Positions 9,211 through 18,621 are shown, counted from the stretch's first letter. The stretch is DNA of 64,000 bases from Ruegeria sp. HKCCSA071 (GCF_017872555.1 NZ_JAEDOX010000001.1:744001-808000), one strand, 5' to 3'. The notes: generated from the letters alone by a model not told the origin. Numbers and translations are program-made.

Positions 9211-10116
9211 ATGAGCCATGCACAGAAAGACGTGTTGAAGGCCGGTCTTTGGATGACGGGTGCGATCGCCTCATTCTCATCCATGGCGGTTGCAGGGCGT
9301 GAGCTGAGTTCTGCGCATGATACCTTTGAAATCATGATGTATCGCAGCATCGTGGGGTTCGTCGTTGTTGCAACAGTCCTGACTTTAACTCGCAACTGGC
9401 ATCAGGTTTCAGCCGAACGGCTGGGATTGCACGCCCTACGAAACACCTTACATTTCACAGGGCAAAATCTCTGGTTCTACGCCGTTGCAGTGGCTCCTTT
9501 GGCTCAGGTTTTCGCGCTGGAGTTCACTCAGCCGCTTTGGGTGATCCTGCTATCGCCGCTGTTTCTGAACGAACGGTTGACCCCGCTCCGGTTGATAGCG
9601 GCGCTAATTGGGTTTTCAGGAGTTCTGATCGTCACGCGCCCAGGCGCTGCCCCGTTGAGCCCCGGCTTAATAACAGCGGCGGCATCCGCGGTATTCTTTG
9701 CTTTTACAACGATTACCACTAAGAAGCTCACGCGTTTTGCCAGCATTGGGTGTATCGTTTTCTGGCTGACTGCAATGCAAGCGGTCCTTGGGGCCACAGC
9801 CGCTGGCATCGACGGTCAGATTGCGCTTCCGACAATGCAAACTGCTCCCTACTTGATTCTGGTTGGATTGGCGGGATTGTTAGCGCATTTCTGCATTACC
9901 AATGCCCTGTCTATCGCCCCGGCAACCGTCGTCATTCCCTTTGATTTTGCACGCCTTCCGACAATCGCGGTGATCGGAACGATCCTCTATCACGAGCCCA
10001 TCGACCATTGGGTGCTGATCGGTGCTGCTGTCATCTTTACAGGCATTTTCCTGAACATCTGGTCCGAAAATCGTAACAGTTTAGCAACAGTTCAGAACTG
10101 TAGTGGTAGCAAGTAA
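9211..10116 (+). CDS. EamA/DMT-family transporter
   Basis: A 301-residue integral membrane protein with about ten hydrophobic segments arranged as two EamA repeats; the second begins around residue 150. Members export amino acids, nucleotides or other metabolites, or act as uptake permeases. The motif FTQPLWVILLSPLFLNERLT at the end of the first repeat is typical. No neighbouring gene points to a substrate. The start ATG has no strong ribosome site, but no better start is visible. A second EamA paralogue lies at 11505. Confidence 0.85.
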   Translation: MSHAQKDVLKAGLWMTGAIASFSSMAVAGRELSSAHDTFEIMMYRSIVGFVVVATVLTLTRNWHQVSAERLGLHALRNTLHFTGQNLWFYAVAVAPLAQVFALEFTQPLWVILLSPLFLNERLTPLRLIAALIGFSGVLIVTRPGAAPLSPGLITAAASAVFFAFTTITTKKLTRFASIGCIVFWLTAMQAVLGATAAGIDGQIALPTMQTAPYLILVGLAGLLAHFCITNALSIAPATVVIPFDFARLPTIAVIGTILYHEPIDHWVLIGAAVIFTGIFLNIWSENRNSLATVQNCSGSK

Positions 10117-10241
10117 CGCACCGTCACCAGTTGACCTTAAACTAACTGAAAAGAAAGTATCGCGCATTACACAACGAGTAGGCGCTGGACTCACTCAATT
10201 CTTCGCCAGGCAAATACTCGAAAAATGTTCGGGAGGACAGA

Positions 10242-11405
10242 ATGAAAACAACACTACTCGCAACGTGCGCTTTGTGCGTTGGAGCAACGGCTGGTTATGC
10301 AGGCGGTCTGGACCGCAGCGGTCAGGGTATCAACCTGATCTTTGAAGAAGGCTCTGCAGTTCAGTTTCGGTTGGGGTATACCGACCCAAGCGTGACCGGT
10401 ACGATGCCAGACATTTTTGGTACAAACGGCGGCCAACCCGTTGCTTCCGGCGAAGTTGCAAACGACTTCTTTACGCCACACTTGGGGTACAAAACGGCGC
10501 TTACGGAAAAACTTGATTTCGCGCTGATCTACGATCAACCCTACGGCGCCGATATTCAGTACGCGAGCACGTATCCCCTGTCTATCAACCCAATTCCCGG
10601 CGGTCGGACCGACAGCCTGAGGGCGACAGCGGATACAGATGCCATCACTGCACTGCTGCGCTACAAATTCGATGGCGGATTCAGTGCGATCGGTGGGATT
10701 CGCGCGCAACGCGTCGAGGCTTCGATAACTGTTCCGATTACCGCAGGCTATCAGGTGGATACCAGCGCTGATACCGCATTCGGGTATGTCGTTGGTGTCG
10801 CGTGGGAAAAACCCGAAATCGCTGCACGTGTATCGCTGACTTACAACTCCAAGATCAGCCACGACCTTTCGCAGACAGAATCGCTCAATCCGCCTCCTTT
10901 CCCACCAATTCCACCGGGGACTGTGGCAACGTTCAACACCACAAGTGAGATTGAAACACCCCAGTCAATCAACTTGGATTTCCAGACTGGTGTGGCGCCC
11001 AAGACATTGTTGTTCGGCTCGATCCGTTGGGTCGACTGGCCACAGCTTGTGTATAACCCGCCAAACTATCCGCCGACCAGCAACCTGGTTGACTATGACG
11101 AAGCCACGTTCACCTACTCGCTGGGTTTGGGCTATCAGTTCTCGGAAGAGTTTTCTGGTGCTGTGACACTTGGCTACGAATCTTCCCAAGGTACGCCGGT
11201 GTCGAACCTCGGCCCGACAGATGGGTTCTGGAGCATCGGTCTGGGTGGCACCTATTCTCTTGAGAATGCCAAAATTTCCGGTGGTGTGCGTTACACGGAT
11301 ATCGGAGATGCCACCGCGAATGGCGCTGGTCCAGCGGCACGTGGCACGTTCACAGGCAACAGCGCTTGGAGCGTTGGCTTCCAGATCACATACGCTCTGA
11401 ACTGA
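10242..11405 (+). CDS. FadL/OmpP1-type outer membrane transport protein
   Basis: A 387-residue outer membrane beta-barrel precursor. It has a signal peptide (MKTTLLATCALCVGATAGYA), then the FadL-like N terminus GGLDRSGQGINLIFEEGSAVQ, alternating aromatic strands, and a final strand ending in WSVGFQITYALN, which fits BAM-dependent insertion. FadL homologues take up long-chain fatty acids and other hydrophobic compounds. A good ribosome site (GGGAGG) precedes the ATG by a few bases. It is monocistronic, bounded by a terminator at 11428. Confidence 0.88.
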   Translation: MKTTLLATCALCVGATAGYAGGLDRSGQGINLIFEEGSAVQFRLGYTDPSVTGTMPDIFGTNGGQPVASGEVANDFFTPHLGYKTALTEKLDFALIYDQPYGADIQYASTYPLSINPIPGGRTDSLRATADTDAITALLRYKFDGGFSAIGGIRAQRVEASITVPITAGYQVDTSADTAFGYVVGVAWEKPEIAARVSLTYNSKISHDLSQTESLNPPPFPPIPPGTVATFNTTSEIETPQSINLDFQTGVAPKTLLFGSIRWVDWPQLVYNPPNYPPTSNLVDYDEATFTYSLGLGYQFSEEFSGAVTLGYESSQGTPVSNLGPTDGFWSIGLGGTYSLENAKISGGVRYTDIGDATANGAGPAARGTFTGNSAWSVGFQITYALN

Positions 11406-11427
11406 TCTGAGTAATCATATTTACTAC

Positions 11428-11456
11428 AAAGCCCCGCAGTTTCTGCGGGGCTTTTT
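11428..11456 (+). terminator. Intrinsic terminator after the FadL-type gene
   Basis: Stem GCCCCGCAG / CTGCGGGGC with a three-base TTT loop and a run of five T, 25 bases after the stop codon. Confidence 0.92.
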
Positions 11457-11504
11457 CGCATGAACCGGGTCGCCGTTGGTTAACTTCAATGAAACAGTGC
11501 CCGC

Positions 11505-12401
11505 ATGAACGAACAAAAACACCTCTCTATCCGCGGGTGGACCGAGCTTTTGCTGCTTGGACTGATCTGGGGCGCCTCCTTTGTTTCCATCCGGGTCGCT
11601 CTGGACACACTTCCCGTGATGACGTCGGTTTTGCACCGCACATTCTGGGCCATGCTGGTCTTGTGGCTGGTGACTTGGATCGGGGGGGGCAAGGTGCCAA
11701 GCGCGCCCCGAGTCTGGGGCGCTTTTCTGGTCATGGGGCTGTTGAACAACGTCATCCCCTTTAGCCTGATGGCTTGGGGGCAGCTGTACATTGACACGGG
11801 TCTGACGGCGATCCTGAACGCAGCAACTGCGATCTTCGGCGTTCTGATAGCAGCACTGTTTTTTCGCGACGAACGATTGACAAAAAACCGGCTACTGGGT
11901 GTCTGCCTGGGCTTTCTTGGTGTCTCAATCGCGATCGGAGCGCAGAATTTCTTGAGTTTCAGCCTGCAAAGCACCGCTCAGCTTGCAGTGTTGGCCGGAA
12001 CAGTTTCCTACGCATGCGCCGCGGCTTGGGCGAGGCAGACATTATCGCACCTTCCACCGGTAGTTGCCGCCGCCGGTATGCTGACGGCTTCGACAGTGTT
12101 GGTATTGCCAATAACACTAGCAGTTGATGGAGTACCCAGCTTGGCGTTACCCGCAATAACCTGGGCGGCCATCGGGTACTATGCAATTGTCGCAACGGCC
12201 GGCGCATATCTGCTTTACTATCGGGTTTTGGCAGTGGCCGGCAGCGGCAATCTTATGCTGGTGACGCTTGTCATACCCCCGGTCGCTATTGTTCTGGGCG
12301 CATTGCTGCGCGAAGAGTCCCTGCCCCCAAACGCCTTTCTGGGCTTTGCCGTTCTGGCGATTGGCCTTTTGGTTCTGAACCGTTCGTCCCAGCCCAATTG
12401 A
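11505..12401 (+). CDS. EamA/DMT-family transporter
   Basis: A 298-residue inner membrane protein with ten predicted helices in two EamA repeats (boundary near residue 150). Family features are GLIWGASFVSIRVAL at the start, the short NNVIPFSLMAWGQ turn, and FFRDERLTKNR closing the first repeat. It differs in sequence from the paralogue at 9211, so this is not a recent duplication. Substrate is unknown. The P-loop ATPase gene starts 47 bases downstream on the same strand. Confidence 0.87.
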   Translation: MNEQKHLSIRGWTELLLLGLIWGASFVSIRVALDTLPVMTSVLHRTFWAMLVLWLVTWIGGGKVPSAPRVWGAFLVMGLLNNVIPFSLMAWGQLYIDTGLTAILNAATAIFGVLIAALFFRDERLTKNRLLGVCLGFLGVSIAIGAQNFLSFSLQSTAQLAVLAGTVSYACAAAWARQTLSHLPPVVAAAGMLTASTVLVLPITLAVDGVPSLALPAITWAAIGYYAIVATAGAYLLYYRVLAVAGSGNLMLVTLVIPPVAIVLGALLREESLPPNAFLGFAVLAIGLLVLNRSSQPN

Positions 12402-12448
12402 CGCCGTGCGCTGCCCGATTTAGCTAGGGCAAAAAAGGACAGCGCAAA

Positions 12449-13321
12449 ATGATCTACACCTCAGCCAATGACTGGCGCACCGCAAGCCGCAAGAAAGTGC
12501 TGTTCTTTGGCATGTCAGGATTGGGCAAGACCTACGTATCCAACATCCTCAGAGATTCCGGGAACTGGTTCCACTACTCGATCGATTACCGGATCGGAAC
12601 GCGCTATATGGGCGAGTACATTACCGACAATGCCAAGGCCGAGGCTATGAAAGTTCCGTTCTTGCGTGAACTGCTGTTGTCGGATTCGATCTATATCGGT
12701 TCGAATATTTCATTCGCCAACCTGACACCTGTTGCCGCTTATCTGGGCAAGCCGGGAAACCCCGATCTGGGTGGCTTGGACATGCCGGAATACCGCCGCA
12801 GGCAGGAACAGTTTCGCTTGGCCGAAATTCATGCGCTGCTGGACACCGAATACTTCATCGACCGCGCCGAACGTCTGTACAAATATCCTCACTTTATCTG
12901 CGATACGGGCGGATCCATCTGCGAGTGGGTAGATCCCGAGGACCCAAGAGATCAGGTTTTGTCTGAACTCGCGCGGCAAACCCTCATGATCTGGCTAAAG
13001 GGTGACGAGGGTCATACGGCCGATCTTGTGCGCCGTTTCGACAAGGCCCCAAAACCCATGTCTTATCAGGCCAATTTCCTGACCCGTTCCTGGACCGAGT
13101 ATCTGGATCAACACGGCTGTGCAGAGGCCGAGGTCAACCCCGATGACTTTGTCCGCTGGACCTATGCGCAAGCCCTGGCCCATCGTCAGCCCCGGTACGA
13201 GGCGATGGCAAAGAACTGGGGCGTGGCGATTGATGCCAACGACATCGGCAAGATCCGCGATGCGGCTGATTTCGACGAGTTGATCGAACGCACCCTTGAG
13301 GCCAGTCGCAATAACGCCTAA
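12449..13321 (+). CDS. Conserved P-loop ATPase upstream of metA
   Basis: A 290-residue cytosolic protein with a kinase-like Walker A motif (GMSGLGKT, residues 21-28) near the N terminus. It carries CDTGGSICEWVDPEDP near residue 151, which may supply acidic metal-binding residues. The overall look is of a small-molecule kinase or ATPase of the shikimate/adenylylsulfate kinase fold, but I do not recognise a characterised member. It ends 36 bases before metA on the same strand, so an operon is likely. No membrane segment or signal is present. Any link to methionine synthesis is only suggested by position. Confidence 0.7.
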   Translation: MIYTSANDWRTASRKKVLFFGMSGLGKTYVSNILRDSGNWFHYSIDYRIGTRYMGEYITDNAKAEAMKVPFLRELLLSDSIYIGSNISFANLTPVAAYLGKPGNPDLGGLDMPEYRRRQEQFRLAEIHALLDTEYFIDRAERLYKYPHFICDTGGSICEWVDPEDPRDQVLSELARQTLMIWLKGDEGHTADLVRRFDKAPKPMSYQANFLTRSWTEYLDQHGCAEAEVNPDDFVRWTYAQALAHRQPRYEAMAKNWGVAIDANDIGKIRDAADFDELIERTLEASRNNA

Positions 13322-13357
13322 CTACCAGTTTTCCCTAATCTCTTCGAAGTCAGACAC

Positions 13358-14275
13358 ATGCCCATCAAAATTCCCTCAGATCTGCCCGCCTTTGACGTCC
13401 TGAACAAAGAGGGCGTTATGGTCATGTCCGAGGATCAGGCGATGCGTCAGGATATTCGCCCCCTGCGCATCGGGTTGCTGAATCTGATGCCGAAGAAGAT
13501 TCAGACGGAAAACCAGTTTGCGCGACTGATCGGCGCAACCCCGTTGCAGATCGAACTGTCTTTGATCCGTATGACGGAACACCAGACAAAAACCACCGCC
13601 GCCGAGCATATGTCAGAGTTCTACCTGCCTTTTCAGGAGGTTAAGGACCAGAAATTCGACGGCCTGATCATCACCGGTGCGCCGATCGAGCATCTGGAAT
13701 TTTGTGACGTCACCTATTGGGATGAAATCAGCGAAATCTTCGACTGGACTCAGACAAACGTTCACTCAACCTTTGGCGTTTGTTGGGGCGGGATGGCGAT
13801 GATCAACCATTTTCATGGTGTCCGAAAACACATGCTGGATGCCAAGGCCTTTGGCTGTTTCCGTCACCGCAATCTGAACCCTGCATCACCTTTTTTGCGT
13901 GGGTTCTCTGACGATTGCGTTATCCCGGTCAGCCGCTGGACGGAAATGAAACAAGTTGAGATCGACGCTGCGCAGGGTTTGACGACCCTTCTGGGCAGCG
14001 ACGATGTAGGCCCTTGTCTGGTCGAGGATCCCAGCCACCGCGCGCTGTATATCTTCAATCATTTTGAATATGACAGCGACACGCTGAAACAGGAGTATGA
14101 CCGCGACGTCGCCAATGACACGCCCATCAACGTGCCGATCAACTATTATCCGGATGATGACCCATCCAAGACACCTCAAAATCGTTGGCGCAGTCACGCG
14201 CATCTTCTTTACGGGAACTGGATAAACGAAATCTATCAGACGACGCCTTTTGATATGAGCGAAATTGGCCGCTAA
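13358..14275 (+). CDS. metA: Homoserine O-acyltransferase MetA, predicted acetyl-CoA type
   Basis: First committed step of methionine synthesis: acylation of the homoserine hydroxyl. At 305 residues it is full length. The nucleophile is C142 in FGVCWGG, and the catalytic His/Glu pair lies in the NHFEYD motif. Residue 111 is Glu, in the local sequence APIEHLEF. In this family Glu at 111 goes with acetyl-CoA and Gly (as in E. coli) with succinyl-CoA, so the product is probably O-acetylhomoserine even though automated annotation usually says succinyltransferase. There is no room for a SAM-II riboswitch in the 36-base gap upstream. An alpha/beta hydrolase gene overlaps its end. Confidence 0.94.
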   Translation: MPIKIPSDLPAFDVLNKEGVMVMSEDQAMRQDIRPLRIGLLNLMPKKIQTENQFARLIGATPLQIELSLIRMTEHQTKTTAAEHMSEFYLPFQEVKDQKFDGLIITGAPIEHLEFCDVTYWDEISEIFDWTQTNVHSTFGVCWGGMAMINHFHGVRKHMLDAKAFGCFRHRNLNPASPFLRGFSDDCVIPVSRWTEMKQVEIDAAQGLTTLLGSDDVGPCLVEDPSHRALYIFNHFEYDSDTLKQEYDRDVANDTPINVPINYYPDDDPSKTPQNRWRSHAHLLYGNWINEIYQTTPFDMSEIGR

Positions 14276-15218
14276 GAACTTGATATCCTTTGGCCTCATC
14301 ATTCTGGGCCTTGCCGCTGTGACTGCGTGGCGCAGCGCCCGGAATGAAGCGCAGGCAGAAGCGGCTTTCCCACCCGAAGGCCAGATTCTTGATGTCGACG
14401 GGATCGCCGTTCATGCGGTTGTCATGGGGAAAGGGCCAGACGTGGTCCTTCTTCACGGCTCAAGCGGCAACACCCGCGACATGACTTTTGCGCTGGCACC
14501 CATTCTGGCTGAAAACTACCGCGTCATCGTTTTTGACCGGCCCGGCCTGGGATTTTCAGAAAGTTTCAACCCAGACGGTGAAACGATCACGGAACAAGCG
14601 GATATCCTGCAAAAAGCTGCTGCCCAGCTTGGGGCGGGAAAGCCTATCGTTGCGGGCCAAAGCTATGGCGGTTCAGTGGCGCTTGCATGGGCGGTCACCA
14701 GGCCCGAGGATCTCTCGGCGCTTGTTCTGATCGCACCCGCTGCCATTCCGTGGGAAACGCCTTTGGATGGGTTTAACCAATTGGCGTCTACCACGGTCGG
14801 CAACGCGCTCGCCCTGCCCCTGATCTCTTCATTCGTGCCCGATTGGTACGTGACACGGGCATTGAACAGTGTATTTGCGCCCCAATCGGCCCCTGCCGGA
14901 TACGCTGATCATTTCGGGCCCGGCCTGACCATCCGGCGCAGTTCCATGCATGCAAATGCCAAGCAACGGGCCAACCTATTGGATGAGATAACCCAAATAC
15001 AGCCGAGATACGGTGAGATTTCAGTGCCAACCGAAATCGTTCACGGCACCGCCGACGACACTGTCGGCCTTGAATGGCATTCGCAACGTCTGATCCAGCA
15101 AATCCCGCAGGCCGAACTGGTCGCGTTACCGGGGATCGGTCACATGCCGCAGGTTGTCGCAGCGCCCGAGGTTGCTGCCGCAATTGATCGTGCAGCGCGG
15201 CGTGCAGGTTTGCGTTAA
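14265..15218 (+). CDS. Alpha/beta hydrolase with N-terminal membrane anchor
   Basis: A 317-residue hydrolase starting at a TTG codon that overlaps the end of metA by 11 bases; no ATG is available before the fold begins. Residues 5-20 form a hydrophobic segment that is either a signal anchor or a signal peptide. The catalytic set is an oxyanion HGSSGN motif, the nucleophile elbow GQSYGG (Ser near residue 133) and a late histidine in GIGHMPQ. The substrate is unknown. Overlap with metA suggests translational coupling, but a role in methionine synthesis is not evident. Confidence 0.83.
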   Translation: MAAKNLISFGLIILGLAAVTAWRSARNEAQAEAAFPPEGQILDVDGIAVHAVVMGKGPDVVLLHGSSGNTRDMTFALAPILAENYRVIVFDRPGLGFSESFNPDGETITEQADILQKAAAQLGAGKPIVAGQSYGGSVALAWAVTRPEDLSALVLIAPAAIPWETPLDGFNQLASTTVGNALALPLISSFVPDWYVTRALNSVFAPQSAPAGYADHFGPGLTIRRSSMHANAKQRANLLDEITQIQPRYGEISVPTEIVHGTADDTVGLEWHSQRLIQQIPQAELVALPGIGHMPQVVAAPEVAAAIDRAARRAGLR

Positions 15219-15267
15219 TCCAAGCACTAATCCATAGTCGGATATGGGTTTTATCGCGAGGTGACAA

Positions 15268-16137
15268 ATGGCCCGGACCGCAAAAGGTTCTATCGAGAAG
15301 TACTTTCAGGAAAGCGCGCCTAAAGCTGTGCGGGATGAGATCGAGAATTCGAAGAAAGGCGATATCCTGAATCCGACCTACCCGTATAGCGAGAAGATGA
15401 AGACCAAGGACTATGATGAGCAGATGGAACTGCTCCAGATCGAGCTGGTCAAAATGCAGTCTTGGGTCAAGGACACCGCCCAACGGATCGCCATCATCTT
15501 CGAAGGCCGCGATGCCGCCGGCAAGGGCGGAACGATCAAACGGTTTCGCGAAAATCTGAACCCACGCGGCGCGCGCAACGTGGCGCTCAGCAAACCCTCA
15601 GAGACTGAACGCAGTCAATGGTACTTCCAGCGCTACATCCCTCACCTGCCCGCCGCCGGGGAAATCGTTTTCTTTGACCGAAGTTGGTACAATCGCGGCG
15701 TGGTCGAGAACGTCTTTGGTTTCTGCACCCAGGAAGAGCGCGAGCGGTTCTTTCGTCAGGTTCTGCCGCTTGAAACGGGCCTGGTCAATGATGGCATCAA
15801 ACTCTTCAAGTTCTGGCTCAATGTCGGGCGGACTGAGCAGCTGAATCGCTTTCTGGCCCGTGAAACCGACCCGTTAAAGCAATGGAAACTCAGCCCGATT
15901 GACGTGGCTGGGTTGGACAAGTGGGACGAATACACACAATCGATTTCAGAAACTCTGACCCGGTCACATTCAGACGTATCTCCTTGGACAATTGTCCGGT
16001 CGGACGACAAGAAACGCGCCCGTCTTGCAGCAATCCAAACGGTTTTGCACACGCTGGACTATGATGAGAAGGACGCAAAAAGCATTGGCGACATTGATCC
16101 CCTGATCTGCGGTGGTCCGGATGTCTGGGAAGCCTAG
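15268..16137 (+). CDS. ppk2: Polyphosphate kinase 2
   Basis: A 289-residue PPK2-family enzyme that transfers phosphate between polyphosphate and nucleoside di- or monophosphates. The Walker A motif GRDAAGKGG is at residues 80-88, the lid module follows, and the Walker B-like DRSWYNR motif carries the catalytic Asp. A single PPK2 domain with an N-terminal extension of about 70 residues fits the class I (ADP or GDP phosphorylating) group, though class cannot be settled by eye. CYTH and CHAD genes, both connected with polyphosphate, lie 39 kb further on. Confidence 0.93.
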   Translation: MARTAKGSIEKYFQESAPKAVRDEIENSKKGDILNPTYPYSEKMKTKDYDEQMELLQIELVKMQSWVKDTAQRIAIIFEGRDAAGKGGTIKRFRENLNPRGARNVALSKPSETERSQWYFQRYIPHLPAAGEIVFFDRSWYNRGVVENVFGFCTQEERERFFRQVLPLETGLVNDGIKLFKFWLNVGRTEQLNRFLARETDPLKQWKLSPIDVAGLDKWDEYTQSISETLTRSHSDVSPWTIVRSDDKKRARLAAIQTVLHTLDYDEKDAKSIGDIDPLICGGPDVWEA

Positions 16138-16250
16138 GTTGCGTTTTCACCCTGCCCGGCCAAGGATTTCAAGGGCAAGCGTTGGACGACCGTGTGTATT
16201 TGGTCTATCCCCTTGTCTTCCAATACCTAATCAAAGAACCTGAGGCCGGG

Positions 16251-16865
16251 ATGTCGAAACGCGGTTATCATCACGGAAACCTAAAGCAAGCCCTGATCGA
16301 GGCAGCCTTGTCCCTGATCGAAGAAAAGGGGCCGACAGGTTTTACGTTATCTGAAGCCGCCAAAACCGCTGGCGTAACACCCGCCGCTGTCTATCGCCAT
16401 TTTGAAGGGCGCGAAGACCTTATCGCCGAAGCTGCACGGCAAGGGTTCGAGATGTTCGCGGACCTGATGCAATACGCTTATGACAAGGGCCAACCCTCTG
16501 CCCTTGCCGCCTTCGAGGCAACCGGGCGGGCCTATCTGGCTTTTGCGCGGAAGAACCCCGGCCACTACATCGCCATGTTCGAAAGCGGAATTTCGTTGAA
16601 TCGCACCCCCGAACTATCAATGGCCGCCAATCGGGCCAAATCGGTTCTTGAAAAAGCCGCCGACGACCTGTCACAACATATTCCACCTGAAAAGCGCCCG
16701 CCCGCGTCGATGTTCAGCGCACATATCTGGGCGATGAGCCATGGTGTGGTTGAATTATACGCGCGCAATACCGGAGCGACGTCTCCCTTCCCCCCGGAAG
16801 ACCTGCTGGAAAGCGGCATTGGTATCTACCTGCGAGGGCTGGGTCTGATCCCGCAGGACGATTGA
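16251..16865 (+). CDS. TetR/AcrR-family transcriptional regulator
   Basis: A 204-residue one-component regulator. The N-terminal helix-turn-helix is at residues 8-55 (YHHGNLKQALIEAAL, VTPAAVYRHFEGREDL), and the C-terminal ligand domain resembles the WHG subfamily. The ATG at 16251 is preferred over an in-frame upstream TTG because GAGG precedes it by five bases and the Tet-type N terminus begins there. It converges on the cyclase gene with six bases between stops. No obvious divergently transcribed target is next to it. Confidence 0.88.
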   Translation: MSKRGYHHGNLKQALIEAALSLIEEKGPTGFTLSEAAKTAGVTPAAVYRHFEGREDLIAEAARQGFEMFADLMQYAYDKGQPSALAAFEATGRAYLAFARKNPGHYIAMFESGISLNRTPELSMAANRAKSVLEKAADDLSQHIPPEKRPPASMFSAHIWAMSHGVVELYARNTGATSPFPPEDLLESGIGIYLRGLGLIPQDD

Positions 16866-16871
16866 CACCTG

Positions 16872-17930
16872 TCAAAACGTTCGGCTGCTTTGCGGTAAGC
16901 TCAGCCCGGACGTTACGTTGATCAGATTCATCTCGCCCATTCCCTTTATGTCAACACGTCCCAAGTCCGAGACCTGAAATTCGTCAATAAGGGCGTATTT
17001 CATTTCTTCCGGCGCAACGATTTTCATAGGATTGGCAAAAATTTGCAGTCGGGACGCGATATTTACCGCCGGACCGAAAACGTCGTAGACGTATTTCTGA
17101 ATACCCACGACAGACCCGACCGCGGCCCCCATCCCCAAACCGATCCGGGCCTGCCATTTGTGCGGGTGGCTTTCGTTACGGCGTTCGAGATAGCGCAGGA
17201 AACGTACCGCGCAATGGGCCACAGCAGTCGCGTGATCGGGTGTCGGGTCAGGCATGCCTGAGACCGCAAGATATGCGTCACCAATTGTTTTGATCCTTTC
17301 ACACCCGAATTGCTCAACGATCCTGTCAAACGCTGTGAAAATGTCGTTCAACTCGCTCAGGGTCACTGTCGGGTCGGTCTTGGCCGCGAAATCGGTGAAA
17401 CCCACAAAGTCCAGCATGACCACGGACACCTGCTTGTAGAGCTGCGGAGTGACAACACCGAAGGTTTTGAACTCTTCATAAACGGCCCGTGGCATCAGGT
17501 TCAGAAGCAGCCGTTCAACCCGTTCTTTCTCGCGCTCCAGCTCTCGCGTGTTGCGTTCGACCATAGTGGAGTAGCTGTCGATCATGCTTTCCAGCTCGCG
17601 AATGCGCGTGATGTTCTGGCATTCGACAATCAGAACCTGCTCGGAAAGCCCTTTGGCCAACGAAACTGCGACTGCAAAGATCAAGGTCCGCCGCTTCGGC
17701 TTGATTTGCAATTCAACCGAATATCTCAAGCCCGATTGCTTGACGTCTTCCAATTCTTTGGGATCAAGGGCCGGCAGAATGTCCGTAAGAGTACTGCCGT
17801 TCTCGGGGGTTCCAAACCACTCCGAAAACGGCCCGTTATGAAAAACGAACTGAAGATCCGAGGCGCGCACCACGGCAATGCCGACACCGATGGCGCGTAA
17901 CAGCTGTTCGTTTATTGCATGAATGCTCAT
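16872..17930 (-). CDS. PAS-containing class III adenylate/guanylate cyclase
   Basis: A 352-residue soluble protein. Residues about 5-115 form a PAS-like sensor (VRASDLQFVFHNGPFSEWFG). Residues 115-150 are a charged coiled coil (LESMIDSYSTMVERNTRELE). Residues 155-345 are a class III catalytic domain, with the metal-binding motif VVMLDFVGFTDFAA, a second metal-binding Asp in KTIGDAYLAVSG, and the late FGPAVNIASRL segment with the transition-state Asn and Arg. Lys/Asp-type substrate residues suggest ATP, but the GTP alternative stays open. The gene overlaps the upstream truncated haemoglobin gene by four bases (ATGA), so the products are made together and the globin may supply a haem sensor. 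Confidence 0.87.
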   Translation of the reverse strand: MSIHAINEQLLRAIGVGIAVVRASDLQFVFHNGPFSEWFGTPENGSTLTDILPALDPKELEDVKQSGLRYSVELQIKPKRRTLIFAVAVSLAKGLSEQVLIVECQNITRIRELESMIDSYSTMVERNTRELEREKERVERLLLNLMPRAVYEEFKTFGVVTPQLYKQVSVVMLDFVGFTDFAAKTDPTVTLSELNDIFTAFDRIVEQFGCERIKTIGDAYLAVSGMPDPTPDHATAVAHCAVRFLRYLERRNESHPHKWQARIGLGMGAAVGSVVGIQKYVYDVFGPAVNIASRLQIFANPMKIVAPEEMKYALIDEFQVSDLGRVDIKGMGEMNLINVTSGLSLPQSSRTF

Positions 17931-18295
17931 GCCGCGTTTCGGGCGACGATAATTGAACGCTTCCCTTCAATTGCGGCCAGCGCGGTTTTGATATCCTGAT
18001 CGGACATACCATGCACGCTCAGCGCTTCGCCAAACAGCTCAGCCATCACATCAAATTCGTCATGTGAGATACTCAGATGCCTGTGTACGGCTTCGATCCT
18101 GTCATCACTGAATGACGCCGGTCCGCCTATCAGGGACGATACAAACTTCGTCTGATGATCAATCAGCCGCGGCATATCTATATCTTCAAAATAATGGCCG
18201 ATGTCATCCGAATCCAACGCTATTTCATAGAAGGTCATCACGACACGGCTGATCGTTTTGAAGCCACCGTATTTATCATAAAGCGTTTGCGCCAC
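17927..18295 (-). CDS. Truncated haemoglobin, group I-like
   Basis: A globin of about 122 residues. It opens with the truncated-globin signature TLYDKYGGFKTISRVV. The B10 tyrosine lies in TFYEIAL, the GG-P turn in SLIGGPASF, and the proximal F8 histidine in EAVHRHLSIS. The start is uncertain: a GTG at 18295 gives MAQTLYDKYGG, which matches family N termini, while a TTG at 18307 would add four residues; neither has a clear ribosome site. Truncated haemoglobins bind O2, NO or CO. Overlap with the cyclase gene downstream suggests that this one is a gas-binding partner of cyclic nucleotide signalling, an inference from context. Confidence 0.8.
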   Translation of the reverse strand: MAQTLYDKYGGFKTISRVVMTFYEIALDSDDIGHYFEDIDMPRLIDHQTKFVSSLIGGPASFSDDRIEAVHRHLSISHDEFDVMAELFGEALSVHGMSDQDIKTALAAIEGKRSIIVARNAA

Positions 18296-18531
18296 ACGAA
18301 AACCCAAGAGTTACCGAACAAAAACACTGTAATTCTATATCAAATGGACATTTTTGTTAATGTTTGTGGTATTTTTTTCGTTTTCCGGCTTAACGCGCGT
18401 TCATTTTAGGAAAAGCAAAAGTGTCCGGGAAGTACGATCCTGCGCTTTCGAAGACCCGGCGTGGTAAACGAAACTAAGTTGTACACAGCCGAGACGCCGG
18501 GGCGGGTTTGGGCTTCTGTCCAAGGGAGTGA

Positions 18532-18621
18532 TGGCGGAGAGACAGGGATTCGAACCCTGGAGACGGTTCCCCGCCTACACACTTTCCAGGCGTGCGCCTT
18601 CGACCACTCGGCCACCTCTCC
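18532..18621 (-). tRNA. tRNA-Ser (GGA anticodon)
   Basis: A 90-nt type II tRNA on the minus strand. The acceptor stem pairs GGAGAGG with TCTCTCC, the D arm contains GGCCGAGTGGTCGAAGGC, the anticodon loop reads CTGGAAA with GGA at 18585-18587, a long variable arm follows, the T arm has GGTTCGAATCC, and the gene encodes the 3' CCA (18532-18534). It reads UCC and UCU serine codons. No integrase or phage genes adjoin it. Confidence 0.97.

Noticed and set aside
13322-13357. SAM-II riboswitch before metA
   Set aside because: Only 36 bases separate metA from the upstream gene, too short for the aptamer, and no SAM-II-like core is seen.
18406-18615. 69-codon frame starting within tRNA-Ser
   Set aside because: It is translation through the tRNA gene and has no coding support.
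18532-18621. tRNA-Ser as an integration site for a mobile element
   Set aside because: No integrase, no repeated 3' end of the tRNA and no foreign-looking genes are beside it.
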